A stretch of DNA of 64,000 nt, taken from Kineococcus gynurae (GTDB lineage: Bacteria; Actinomycetota; Actinomycetes; Actinomycetales; Kineococcaceae). The translations under genes were made by a program, and so were the position numbers. Within the stretch, counting starts at the first letter, position 1. Each line of letters begins with the position of its first letter. Where the stretch lies: assembly GCF_050871315.1 (NCBI RefSeq), contig NZ_JBJLRE010000026.1. The stretch is one strand, 5' to 3'. Positions 54,632 through 62,933 of this stretch are shown here, one piece after another. Under the pieces are notes generated by a model. The model made no database searches. It was not told the origin of the DNA and saw nothing but the letters and a program-made list of their open reading frames with translations.

Positions 54632-54688
54632 GCCGCCACTCTCACCCTGGGCACGCACCGTTGTCGACCCCTCACGTTCAGCTCGGCC

Positions 54689-54862
54689 TCAGCAGCAGCG
54701 TCCGCCGGGGACGGCCGCGCGGGCGTCGGTCCGCCGCCGTTCGAACTCCCGACGGGACACCGGTTCGTGGCCGTGCCGCCCGCACTCGCGGAGGTACTCC
54801 TCCCACCGGGCCGTCCCGCCGATCTCCCGCAGGTACCACCGGATGCCGGCCAGGACCCTCAC
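54689..54862 (-). CDS. ybdD: YbdD/YjiX family small protein
   Basis: 57 aa: MRVLAGIRWYLREIGGTA, WEEYLRECGRHGHEP, VSRREFERRRTDAR and C-terminal GGRCC. This is the DUF466 family found directly behind cstA in many bacteria, thought to be an accessory of the pyruvate/peptide transporter. GTG 54862 overlaps the cstA stop by 4 bp (GTGA). Confidence 0.92.
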   Translation of the reverse strand: MRVLAGIRWYLREIGGTARWEEYLRECGRHGHEPVSRREFERRRTDARAAVPGGRCC

Positions 54863-57033
54863 TGCTGGGCGCCCGTCGGACGAGCCCGGTCGAGGTCGGC
54901 GATCATCTGCTTCTCCTCGGCGGTGGCGAACAACCCGGCGGGTTCGGCGAGCGCCGAGGGTTCGGCCGGGACCTCGGTGGTCGGCAGGGACCCGGCCCGG
55001 ACGGCCTTGACGATGACCACCGCGGCGTTGGCCACCACGACCAGCACCAGCAGGGCGAAGACCGACTGCAGCACCCCGTTGGTCGTGGAGTTCGTGATGA
55101 TCTGCTGCATCTGCTCCGGGGTCCGCGCCGGCGCCAGCAGCTCGTCGGCGGCCAGGGCGTCGCGGTAGCGGGAGGCCTGGGCGAAGTACCCGATGGCCGG
55201 GACGTCGGAGAACACCTTCTGGTAGCTGGCGGTCATCGTGACCACCAGGTCCCAGACGAGCGGGATCCCCGGGACCCAGGCGTACTTCAGCTTGCCGTGC
55301 TTGATCAGCAGGGTGGTCGCCAGCGTCAGGGCGATCGCCGCGAGCAGCTGGTTGGCGATGCCGAACAACGGGAACAGCTGGTTGATCCCGCCGAGAGGGT
55401 CGGTGACCCCGACGTAGAGGAAGTACCCCCAGGCGGCCACGACGGCGGCGCTGGCCATGACGTTGCCGGGACGCCAGGACAGGTCGCCGAACTTCTTCCA
55501 GACGTTGCCGACGGTGTCCTGCAGCATGAACCGGCCCACCCGGGTCCCGGCGTCGACGGCGGTGAGGATGAACAGCGCCTCGAACATGATCGCGAAGTGG
55601 TACCAGAACGCCTGCAGGTTCCCCCCGAAGGCCTCGTGGAAGATCTGCGAGATGCCGAGGGCGAGAGCCGGGGCACCCCCCGTGCGGGAGATGATGCTCT
55701 CCTCCCCGACCGCCTGCGCCGCACCGGAGAGCGTCTCCGGGCTGACCGCGAACCCGAGACCGGCGACGAACTGGGCGGCCGATCCCGGTTCACCGCCCGT
55801 CGCCCCCGCCGGGGAGTTCATCGCGTAGTAGATCCCCTGGTCGATGACCGAGGCGGCGATGAGCGCGCTGATCGCGACGAAGCTCTCCATGAGCATCCCG
55901 CCGTAGCCGATCAGCCGGACCTGGCGCTCCTTGGCGAGCATCTTCGGGGTCGTCCCCGAGGAGATGAGCGCGTGGAACCCCGAGAGCGCCCCGCAGGCGA
56001 TGGTGATGAAGACGAACGGGAACAGTTCCCCGGCGAACACCGGCCCGTTGCCCTCGCGGGCGAAACTCGTCACCGCGTCGTTGGCCAGCACCGGACGGGC
56101 GATGAGCAGGCTGAGCGCGAGCAGCACGATGACGCCGACCTTCATGAAGGTCGAGAGGTAGTCGCGCGGGGTCAGCAGCAACCAGACCGGCAGCACCGAG
56201 GCGACGAACCCGTAGACGACCAGCGCGACGACCAGCGTCTCCTTGGTCAGGGTCAGCGAGTCGGCGATGCCGAGCTGGTCGACGTAGCCGCCGCCGACGA
56301 TCGCGGCCAGCAGCAGCACGACCCCGATGCCGGTGGCCTCGAGGACCCGGCCGGGACGCAGGTAGCGCAGGTAGACGCCCATGAACAGGGCGATGGGGAT
56401 GGTCAGCGCGATCGAGAACACGCCCCACGGCGACTCGGCCAGCGCGTTCACGACGATGAGGGAGAGGACCGCCAGGATGATGATCATGATGGCGAACACC
56501 GCGATGAGCGCGGCGACGCCGCCGACGAGACCGATCTCCTCGCGGACCATCTGCCCGAGGCTCTTGCCGTTGCGTCGCATCGAGAAGAACAGGACGACGA
56601 GGTCCTGCACCGCCCCGGCGAAGATCACGCCCACGACGATCCAGATCGTGCCGGGCAGGTAGCCCATCTGGGCGGCGAGCACCGGCCCGACGAGCGGTCC
56701 CGCCCCGGCGATCGCGGCGAAGTGGTGGCCGAAGAGCACCCGGCGGTCGGTGACCTCGAAGTCGACGCCGTTGTGCAGACGCTCGGCCGGGGTGGCCCGG
56801 GAGTCGTCGGCGCGCAGCACGCGGTAGGTGATGAAGCGCGCGTAGAAGCGGTAGGCGATGGCGTAGGAGGCCAGGGCGGCGAAGAGGATCCACAGCGCGT
56901 TGACCTCCTCGCCGCGGGCCAGCGCCAGGAACGTCCAGCAGACGGCGCCGACCAGGGCCACCAGGGTCCAGACCACCGCCGTCCGGGTCCGTGATCGGGG
57001 TGCGACGTCCGGGTTCGTGACACTCGTGCTCAT
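54859..57033 (-). CDS. cstA: Carbon starvation protein CstA (pyruvate transporter family)
   Basis: 724 aa with about 16-18 predicted membrane helices. Family signatures: ATPAERLHNGVDF, VLFGHHFAAIAGAGPLVGPVLAAQMGYLPG, SGFHALISSGTTPKML, and FEALFILTAVDAGTRVGRFMLQD. Members import pyruvate or peptides during carbon limitation. ATG 57033 has GAGGAGG upstream; an earlier in-frame start adds 18 residues of leader. It forms a coupled pair with ybdD. Confidence 0.95.
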   Translation of the reverse strand: MSTSVTNPDVAPRSRTRTAVVWTLVALVGAVCWTFLALARGEEVNALWILFAALASYAIAYRFYARFITYRVLRADDSRATPAERLHNGVDFEVTDRRVLFGHHFAAIAGAGPLVGPVLAAQMGYLPGTIWIVVGVIFAGAVQDLVVLFFSMRRNGKSLGQMVREEIGLVGGVAALIAVFAIMIIILAVLSLIVVNALAESPWGVFSIALTIPIALFMGVYLRYLRPGRVLEATGIGVVLLLAAIVGGGYVDQLGIADSLTLTKETLVVALVVYGFVASVLPVWLLLTPRDYLSTFMKVGVIVLLALSLLIARPVLANDAVTSFAREGNGPVFAGELFPFVFITIACGALSGFHALISSGTTPKMLAKERQVRLIGYGGMLMESFVAISALIAASVIDQGIYYAMNSPAGATGGEPGSAAQFVAGLGFAVSPETLSGAAQAVGEESIISRTGGAPALALGISQIFHEAFGGNLQAFWYHFAIMFEALFILTAVDAGTRVGRFMLQDTVGNVWKKFGDLSWRPGNVMASAAVVAAWGYFLYVGVTDPLGGINQLFPLFGIANQLLAAIALTLATTLLIKHGKLKYAWVPGIPLVWDLVVTMTASYQKVFSDVPAIGYFAQASRYRDALAADELLAPARTPEQMQQIITNSTTNGVLQSVFALLVLVVVANAAVVIVKAVRAGSLPTTEVPAEPSALAEPAGLFATAEEKQMIADLDRARPTGAQQ

Positions 57034-57107
57034 GCTCCGCCTCCTCGCGGTCACCGGTTCGTGGGGGGTCGCCGCGACGACCTGCACGGAATCATCACAG
57101 GAGACTC

Positions 57108-59489
57108 ATGGCGGGGCGGGGGCAACGCGCCCGGGTCACGGTCACGTTTCGGGCGCGTGAAGGGGCCGGGATCGAATCGTGGTTGGATTCGCGGGTGCGA
57201 CTGGTGGACTCCCTCGACGGCAAGCGACTCCTGCTCACGGGGGTGACCGGCTTCGTCGGAGAGGCCCTGCTGCAGCGGCTCCTCGTCGACCTGCCCGGCA
57301 CCCGCGTCCTGGCCCTCGTGCGCCCGAAGCCCGGTCAGAGCGGGGAGGACCGGATGCGCGGGCTGCTGCGCAAGCCGATCTTCCGGGCCGCCGGGTCGGT
57401 GGAGGACCTCGTCCCCTCCCGCGTCGAGGTGATCGAGGGCGACCTCGCCGACGTGCCCGAGCTGCCCGACGACATCGACGTCGTCGTGCACTGCGCGGGC
57501 GACGTCTCGTTCGACCCCCTCATCCAGGAGGCGTTCGAGACCAACGTGCACGGCACCCGCCGCCTGGTGGAGCGCCTGCTCGAGGTGAACGCGCGCGGGG
57601 AGCGCACCCCGCACTACGTGCACGTCTCGACCGCCTACGTCGGCGGTCGCCGCCGCGGGTCGGTCCCCGAGCGGGCCGTCGACCACACCGTCGACTGGCG
57701 CTCCGAGGCGGCCGCCGGTGCCCGGGTCGCCGAGCGCATCGAGGAGGACTCGCGCACCGAGGCGATGCTGCGCCGCTTCCTGCGCGAGGCCGAGCGCGAC
57801 CACGGCCGGGCCGGACCGCTGTCGGTGGCCGCCGGGGCCGAGGAACGGCGCGCCACCTGGGTGCGCGACCAGCAGAAGGCCGCGGGCAAGGAGCGCGGCC
57901 GGACCCTGGGCTGGACCGACTGCTACACGTTCACCAAGGCGATGGGCGAGCGCTACGTCGAGGAGGTCGCGGCCCCCGTCGTGCCGACCTCGATCGTGCG
58001 ACCCAGCATCATCGAGTCCAGCCTCGTGCACCCCTACCCGGGCTGGATCGAAGGCTTCAAGATGGCCGAGCCGATCATCCTGGCCTACGGCCGCGGGGAG
58101 CTGACCGAGTTCCCGGCCGCGCCGGACTCGGTGGTCGACATCGTCCCGATCGACCACGTGGTCAACGCGATCATCGCCGTCGCCGCGACCCCGCCGCCGC
58201 TCTCGGAGCCGCGCTACTTCCACGTCTCCTCCGGGGCCCGCAACCCGGTCACGTTCCGCGGGCTCTACGAGCACGTGCGCTCGTACTTCACCGACTTCCC
58301 CTTCGACTCCTCGCCCGAGATCCTGCCCACCTGGGACTTCCCCGGGGTCGACAAGGTCGAGCGCAAGGTCGCCATGGGCGAGCGGCTGACCACCGTCGCC
58401 GACCGGCTGCTGGCCTTCGCCCCCCGCTCGGAGCGGGTCCGCGAGGCGGCGCGCAAGATCGACACCGCGCGCGGCCGGGTGGACTTCGCCCGGCGCTACA
58501 TGGACCTGTACAAGGCCTACACCGAGGCCGAGCTGCGGTTCACCGACGACAACACCCTGGCGCTGCACCGTTCCCTGGACCCGGCCGACGTCGAGCTGTT
58601 CGGGTTCGACACCTCGGTCATCGACTGGGAGCAGTACTTCGAGAAGACCCACTGCCCCTCGGTCACCGGGCAGATGCGCAAGTACGAGGAGATCCGTCGC
58701 CGGCGCAAGCAGCTGGAGAGCACCGGCCCGCGCGCGCTGACCCCGGTGGACCCCGCCGACGCGCCCGTCCTGGCCGTCTTCGACCTCGCGGGGACGCTGC
58801 TGCCCGGCACCGTCGTCGACACCTACCTCACCCTGCGGCTCTCGGCGCTGAACGCCCCCGCCCGGGTGCAGGAGTTCAGCCGGATCATGCGCAACCTGCC
58901 GGGCTGGATCGCCGCCGAACGTCGCGACCGCGGGAGCTTCCTGCGCTCGCTGTTCCGCGGGTACGCCGACACCGACCTCGGTCGTCTCGAATCGTTCATC
59001 GACGACGTATGGGCCCCCCGGATGCTGCGGGAGACCTCCTCCGACGCGCTCAAGCGCATCCAGGCCCACCGCGACGCCGGGCACCGCACCATCCTGATGA
59101 CCGGCGACGTGCGCCCGGTCACCCGTCCGCTGGCCGCGCTGTTCGACGAGATCGTCTGCACCGAGCTGGAGGAGGAGGACGCGCCCGACGGCACCCGTCG
59201 CGCGACCGGCTTCCTCACCTCCCCGCCCCTGGTCGGGGAGTCCCGGGCCGCCTGGCTGCGGCGCTACGCGGAGGTCAACGGGGCCAACCTCGCGGCGAGC
59301 TACGCCTACGCCGACTCCCACTCCGACCTCCCGCTGCTCAGGGCGGTCGGCAACCCCACCGCCGTCTCGCCCGACGTGCCGCTGTTCCGGGCCGCCCGGG
59401 CCGCACGCTGGCCGGTGGCGGACTGGGCCGTGTCCTCGCCGACGCGGCGCCTGCGCCTGCCGCAGCAGGTGCTGGTCGGGACGGACTGA
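57108..59489 (+). CDS. Fatty acyl reductase-like SDR fused to HAD domain
   Basis: 793 aa. Residues about 38-420: extended SDR of the fatty-acyl-CoA reductase type with TGVTGFVG (44-51), VHVSTAYVGG and Y273-x-x-x-K277 (CYTFTKAMGE). About 430-535: FAR C-terminal-like helical region. About 553-780: HAD-IB domain with LFDEIVCTELE, GDVRPVT and YADSHSDLPLL. HAD motif I reads FDLAGTLL: nucleophile Asp559 is kept but the usual second Asp is Ala561. Predicted to reduce an acyl thioester; followed by a plsC homologue, suggesting a lipid (ether, alcohol or wax) pathway. ATG 57108 has AGGAG 4 bp upstream. Confidence 0.88.
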   Translation: MAGRGQRARVTVTFRAREGAGIESWLDSRVRLVDSLDGKRLLLTGVTGFVGEALLQRLLVDLPGTRVLALVRPKPGQSGEDRMRGLLRKPIFRAAGSVEDLVPSRVEVIEGDLADVPELPDDIDVVVHCAGDVSFDPLIQEAFETNVHGTRRLVERLLEVNARGERTPHYVHVSTAYVGGRRRGSVPERAVDHTVDWRSEAAAGARVAERIEEDSRTEAMLRRFLREAERDHGRAGPLSVAAGAEERRATWVRDQQKAAGKERGRTLGWTDCYTFTKAMGERYVEEVAAPVVPTSIVRPSIIESSLVHPYPGWIEGFKMAEPIILAYGRGELTEFPAAPDSVVDIVPIDHVVNAIIAVAATPPPLSEPRYFHVSSGARNPVTFRGLYEHVRSYFTDFPFDSSPEILPTWDFPGVDKVERKVAMGERLTTVADRLLAFAPRSERVREAARKIDTARGRVDFARRYMDLYKAYTEAELRFTDDNTLALHRSLDPADVELFGFDTSVIDWEQYFEKTHCPSVTGQMRKYEEIRRRRKQLESTGPRALTPVDPADAPVLAVFDLAGTLLPGTVVDTYLTLRLSALNAPARVQEFSRIMRNLPGWIAAERRDRGSFLRSLFRGYADTDLGRLESFIDDVWAPRMLRETSSDALKRIQAHRDAGHRTILMTGDVRPVTRPLAALFDEIVCTELEEEDAPDGTRRATGFLTSPPLVGESRAAWLRRYAEVNGANLAASYAYADSHSDLPLLRAVGNPTAVSPDVPLFRAARAARWPVADWAVSSPTRRLRLPQQVLVGTD

Positions 59490-59534
59490 CCCGCCCCCTC
59501 GGCCCCGCCAGAAACCGGCCCCCCAGGAGGACCA

Positions 59535-60224
59535 GTGAGCCAGCACCCCGCCCGTCACCCGCGTCGGGTGCACCGCAACGACTGGGTGCGCTCCGGCCCG
59601 GCGACCGCGGTCCGTTCGGTGCTGCAGCGGGTCCTGCTCACGCCGTTGATGAAGGCGGAGCTGGACGTCCGGGTCACGGGCGTCGAGGTGCTGGACCAGC
59701 TCGGCGGACCCGCCGTCATCGTCTCCAACCACTCCTCCCACCTCGACACCCCCGTGCTGCTGACGGCCCTGGGAGCCAAGCGGCGCAAGAAGATCGCCGT
59801 CGCCGCGGCCGCGGACTACTTCTTCGACGTGTGGTGGCGGGCGGCCCCCTCGGGGCTCGTCATCGGCACCTTCCCGCTGGACCGCCGGGGCGCGCCCGGG
59901 GCCAACGCGTCCTCCCGACTGCTGGCCGACGGGTGGAGCCTGGTGATCTTCCCCGAGGGAGGGCGCAGCTACGACGGGTCGCTGCGCCCGTTCAAGAAGG
60001 GCGCGGCCTACCTGGCCCTGGAGGCCGGGGTGCCGGTCGTCCCGGTCGCGCTGCGCGGGACCCACGAGGCCATGCCGCCCAAGAAGCGCAACTGGCCCGC
60101 CCCGGGACGGCCCCGGGTGCAGGTCACCTTCGGCCAGCCGCTGCACGGGTTGCCCGGGGAACGGGCGGGCGACTTCACCCCGCGCATCGCCGACGCCGTC
60201 GCGAAGCTCCTCGCCGACTCCTGA
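59535..60224 (+). CDS. plsC: 1-acyl-sn-glycerol-3-phosphate acyltransferase family protein
   Basis: 229 aa. Motif I SNHSSHLDTPV (HX4D), motif II GTFPLDRRG, motif III FPEGGRSYDG and motif IV VPVVPVALRGTHE. Attaches an acyl chain to a glycerophospholipid precursor or a related alcohol. GTG 59535 has AGGAGG upstream. Lies 45 bp behind the reductase-HAD fusion; the two probably act together in lipid synthesis. Confidence 0.92.
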   Translation: MSQHPARHPRRVHRNDWVRSGPATAVRSVLQRVLLTPLMKAELDVRVTGVEVLDQLGGPAVIVSNHSSHLDTPVLLTALGAKRRKKIAVAAAADYFFDVWWRAAPSGLVIGTFPLDRRGAPGANASSRLLADGWSLVIFPEGGRSYDGSLRPFKKGAAYLALEAGVPVVPVALRGTHEAMPPKKRNWPAPGRPRVQVTFGQPLHGLPGERAGDFTPRIADAVAKLLADS

Positions 60225-60324
60225 GCGACTGCCCGGGGCGGTGACCCTGGTCACACCCCGAGGCTCGGATCGGCGGCAGCGCACCACGTCCGGTCCCCGT
60301 CCGGACGCCCCCGGTGACGGGTGG

Positions 60325-60366
60325 GTCACGAAACGGTGTACGTGAACGCTCGGGCTTGTTACGGTC
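60325..60366 (+). promoter_or_regulatory. Probable promoter of riboswitch-rpf transcript
   Basis: TACGGT at 60360-60365 is a plausible -10 box about 40 bp before the aptamer. Just upstream are repeated GTnACG-like words (GTCACG 60325-60330, then GTGTACG and GTGAACG), reminiscent of MtrA-type direct repeats; this last point is speculative. The stretch 60225-60320 holds only a weak GGTGACC/GGTCAC inverted repeat. Confidence 0.35.
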
Positions 60367-60403
60367 GGTCCGCTCCCGGGCCACCGGGGGCACGGTCGCG
60401 GAC

Positions 60404-60578
60404 ACGCCGAGTCCTGCCCACCTCGACCGGAACTGCGCTTCACGCGGGCAGGAGCGGGGGACCCACACGTTCTCCGGACCAGCACCTCCGCGGTGCCCGG
60501 TCCTCGGGGTGAAGCCGCCTGCGGGCGGCCGGGTCAATCCACCTTCGACCCGAACCCGACAGCTCACCTCGTAGGCGT
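60404..60578 (+). promoter_or_regulatory. c-di-AMP riboswitch (ydaO-yuaA class)
   Basis: Conserved blocks of the class appear in order: GCCGAGTCCTGCC near the 5' end, GGAGCGGGGGACCCA (60451-60465), GGGGTGAAGCCG (60506-60517), GGCCGGGTC (60527-60535) and CCCGAACCCGACAGCTCACCTCG (split around 60549-60571). ACGCC (60404-60408) pairs with GGCGT (60574-60578) to close stem P1, two bases before the GGAGG ribosome site at 60580. In actinobacteria this class precedes cell-wall hydrolase and rpf genes, and c-di-AMP binding lowers their expression. Confidence 0.9.
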
Positions 60579-60592
60579 TGGAGGTCACCTCG

Positions 60593-61252
60593 ATGTCTGC
60601 TGCCCCGATCCAGCCTGCCCGTCGGTCCGCGCGTCTGCTGCGCAAGGTCGTGCTCGTGGCCGCCGCCACCGGTACCGCCTCCGCCGCCCTCGTCGCCACC
60701 TCCGGCTCGGCCTCCGCCGCCCCGGTCTCCGAGTGGGACCGCCTGGCCCAGTGCGAGTCCACCGGCAACTGGCACATCAACACCGGCAACGGCTACTACG
60801 GCGGCGTGCAGTTCAGCCGCAGCACCTGGCTCGCGTTCGGCGGCGGGCAGTACGCGCCCCGCGCCGACCTCGCCACCCGCGAGCAGCAGATCGTCGTGGC
60901 CGAGCGCACGCTCGCCCGGCAGGGCTGGAACGCGTGGCCGTCCTGCTCGCGCAAGCTGGGCCTCCGCGGTGCGGCCGACCCGGTCGGCGCCGAGCAGCGC
61001 CTGCTGGCCCCGGCCCCGGCCCCCGCGCCCGCGCCGGCCCCGGCCCCCGCGCCGGTCGAGCTCGCCGCCCCCGCTCCGGCCCCCGCCCCTGCGGCCCGGA
61101 CCGTCACCGTCGCCCCGGGCGACACGCTGTACCGGATCGCGGTCAACAACCGGGTCCCGGGCGGCTTCCGCGCCCTGCACGACGCGAACCGGGCCGTCAT
61201 CGGCAACGACCCCTCGCGCATCCACGTCGGCCAGGTCCTCGTCCTGCCCTGA
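60593..61252 (+). CDS. rpf: Resuscitation-promoting factor-like muralytic protein with LysM domain
   Basis: 219 aa secreted protein. Signal peptide ending at about residue 43 (SASAA), Rpf lysozyme-like domain (about 44-122) with catalytic Glu55 in QCESTGNW and GGVQFSRSTWLAFGG, a Pro/Ala linker (about 139-168), and a C-terminal LysM domain (about 170-219: VAPGDTLYRIAVNN, IHVGQVLVLP) that binds peptidoglycan. ATG 60593 has GGAGG 8 bp upstream. Hydrolyses wall glycan to promote growth or exit from dormancy; controlled by the riboswitch in its leader. Confidence 0.95.
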   Translation: MSAAPIQPARRSARLLRKVVLVAAATGTASAALVATSGSASAAPVSEWDRLAQCESTGNWHINTGNGYYGGVQFSRSTWLAFGGGQYAPRADLATREQQIVVAERTLARQGWNAWPSCSRKLGLRGAADPVGAEQRLLAPAPAPAPAPAPAPAPVELAAPAPAPAPAARTVTVAPGDTLYRIAVNNRVPGGFRALHDANRAVIGNDPSRIHVGQVLVLP

Positions 61253-61276
61253 GCGTCCTGACGGACGTACGCTCGC

Positions 61277-61747
61277 TCAGCGCCCTGGTGCCTGCTCGGG
61301 GGACAGGCACCAGGGGGCGGCGAGGCGGGCCAGGCCGGCGGCCAGCAGCCCGATCGCCGCAGCCACGAGGACCCGCTGAACGGGTCGGTCGGTGATCGTC
61401 ACGACGGCGTAGGACCCGAGCACCGCCACCGCCCCGACCGGGACCGTCACCAGCCGGTACCGCCCGGTGGGGCCGAGCTGCCGGAACCGCGCCGCCATGT
61501 GCAGCAGCAGGGCCACGACCAGGGCCAGCGCGATCCCCGCGAGCGTGCCGGCGGCGGCCCCGTAGATGGTGGCGATCTGCCGCAACCCGGCGACACCGGG
61601 ATCCGAGAACGTGATGGCGGCCGCCCCGGTCAGCCCGCCGACCACGAGACCGCCCGCTCCCCCGGCCAGCATCAGCCGGCCCACCACGGCGGCGCCCACC
61701 TCCGACGGCAGGGGACCGCGCCGCGGTCGGGGCGTCCTGCCGATCAT
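61277..61747 (-). CDS. Hypothetical membrane protein
   Basis: 156 aa, four predicted membrane helices (about 20-46, 57-86, 98-118, 124-145) after a basic N-terminus (RTPRPRRG). No recognised family. Divergent from the HELRH gene at 61774 with 26 bp between starts, and convergent with rpf. Confidence 0.7.
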   Translation of the reverse strand: MIGRTPRPRRGPLPSEVGAAVVGRLMLAGGAGGLVVGGLTGAAAITFSDPGVAGLRQIATIYGAAAGTLAGIALALVVALLLHMAARFRQLGPTGRYRLVTVPVGAVAVLGSYAVVTITDRPVQRVLVAAAIGLLAAGLARLAAPWCLSPEQAPGR

Positions 61748-61761
61748 GGCGACGATTCTCC

Positions 61762-61773
61762 TACGCTGCGGCG
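61762..61773 (+). promoter_or_regulatory. Leaderless-type -10 box of HELRH gene
   Basis: TACGCT (61762-61767), 6 bases, then ATG 61774; no ribosome site. Confidence 0.5.
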
Positions 61774-62205
61774 ATGGGGACCGCCTGGACCGTCTTCCGC
61801 GCCTGGCGGAACCTGCCGGTCACGACGCTCGCGGTGCTCTGGGCCCGTCGTCACGGCGCCACCTTCACGCTCGGTCCCGACCTGTTCGTCGAGTGCTCGG
61901 GGATGCCGCCGCGGACCTTCGGGCGCGGGGGGACGACCGTGGGCAACGCCTGGTTGTACGGCGACCTGGGCGGGGACCGACGCCGGCGGCACGAACTGCG
62001 GCACGCCGACCAGTACGCGCTGCTCGGCACCCTCCCCTTCCTCGCCCTGTACGGCCTGAACGCCGCAGTCACCCGCAACCGCCCGCACCGCAACCTGTTC
62101 GAGCGCTGGGCCGGCCTCGCCGACGGCGGCTACACCGCGGGGACCCCACCCCGATCGCACCCACCCCTCCGTGATCAAGGAATCCGGCGGCGCCTGATTC
62201 CTTGA
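61774..62205 (+). CDS. Small protein with HELRH motif, unknown function
   Basis: 143 aa, not assigned to a named family. Central region FVECSGMPPRTFGRGGTTVG then RRRHELRHADQYALLGTLPFLALYGL; HELRH fits the HExxH zinc-peptidase pattern but a third ligand is not evident. The residues after it (LGTLPFLALYGLNAAV) may form one membrane helix. The last 16 or so codons read into the hairpin at 62160-62220 and the stop codon lies in its right arm, so the C-terminus is encoded by the repeat element and is probably acquired. Confidence 0.7.
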   Translation: MGTAWTVFRAWRNLPVTTLAVLWARRHGATFTLGPDLFVECSGMPPRTFGRGGTTVGNAWLYGDLGGDRRRRHELRHADQYALLGTLPFLALYGLNAAVTRNRPHRNLFERWAGLADGGYTAGTPPRSHPPLRDQGIRRRLIP

Positions 62206-62220
62206 TCACGGAGGGGTGGG
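62160..62220. repeat. Long perfect hairpin (repeat family copy 2), probable terminator
   Basis: A 25-bp perfect stem: the left arm 62160-62184 (core GTGATCAAGGAATC) and right arm 62196-62220 (core GATTCCTTGATCAC), with an 11-nt loop. The same core forms the hairpin at 23107-23153. It lies between convergent genes and could stop transcription from both sides. Confidence 0.9.
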
Positions 62221-62276
62221 GGGCCGGTCGGGACAGGCGGAGGGTGGTGGGAGGTTCCGGAGGTGGGGGGAGGTCG

Positions 62277-62933
62277 TCAGGATCCGTCGACCCGCTGGTC
62301 GAAGACGTGCCGACGGACCCAGGCGTGCATGGCGACGGCGGCGGCCGCACCCACGTTGATCGAACGGGTCGAACCGAACTGGGAGATGGCGAGGACCGCG
62401 ACGCAGGCCGCGACCGCCTCCTCGGAGAGCCCCGGACCCTCCTGGCCGAAGAGCATCACGCACTCCCGGGGCAGGTCGTAGGTCTCCAGCGGGACCGACC
62501 CCTCGACGTTGTCGATGCCCACCACCGGAAGTTTGCGCGCACCGGCCCAGGCGACCAGGGCGGCCACGTCCTCGTGGTGGCTCACGTCGAGGTAGCGGTC
62601 GGTCACCATCGCGCCGCGACGGTTCCACCGCCGCTGCCCCACGATGTGCACCCCGGCGACGTTCACGGCGTTCGCGGTCCGGACGACCGAACCGATGTTG
62701 AGGTCGTGCTGCCAGTTCTCGACGGCCACGTGCAACGGGTTGCGACGGGTGTCCAGCTCGGCGACGACGGCCGCGTTGCTGAAGTAGCGAAACCGGTCCT
62801 CGACGTTGCGGCGGTCCCCCTCGCGCAGGAGCTCGGGGTCGTAGCGGGGATCCTCGGGCCAGGGGCCCACCCACGGCCCGACCCCGACCACCCGTTCCGG
62901 GGTGGTGGCGGCCGTCGGTTCCTCGTCGTTCAC
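62277..62933 (-). CDS. TrmH/SpoU family RNA 2'-O-methyltransferase
   Basis: 218 aa SPOUT-fold enzyme. Motif 1 NIGSVVRTANAVNVAGVHIVG, motif 2 VMLFGQEGPGLSEEAV and motif 3 QFGSTRSINVGAAAAVAMHAW, which form the knotted SAM site. Methylates a tRNA or rRNA ribose; the target is not inferable. The short N-terminal extension (about 70 residues) includes NVEDRFRYF. GTG 62933 overlaps the modC stop (GTGA). Confidence 0.92.
   Translation of the reverse strand: MNDEEPTAATTPERVVGVGPWVGPWPEDPRYDPELLREGDRRNVEDRFRYFSNAAVVAELDTRRNPLHVAVENWQHDLNIGSVVRTANAVNVAGVHIVGQRRWNRRGAMVTDRYLDVSHHEDVAALVAWAGARKLPVVGIDNVEGSVPLETYDLPRECVMLFGQEGPGLSEEAVAACVAVLAISQFGSTRSINVGAAAAVAMHAWVRRHVFDQRVDGS

Noticed and set aside
57179..60244. 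A 1021-codon frame overlapping the acyl reductase fusion and plsC
   Set aside because: It is the +2 shadow of two well-supported genes and has an Arg/Gly/Pro-rich composition without motifs.
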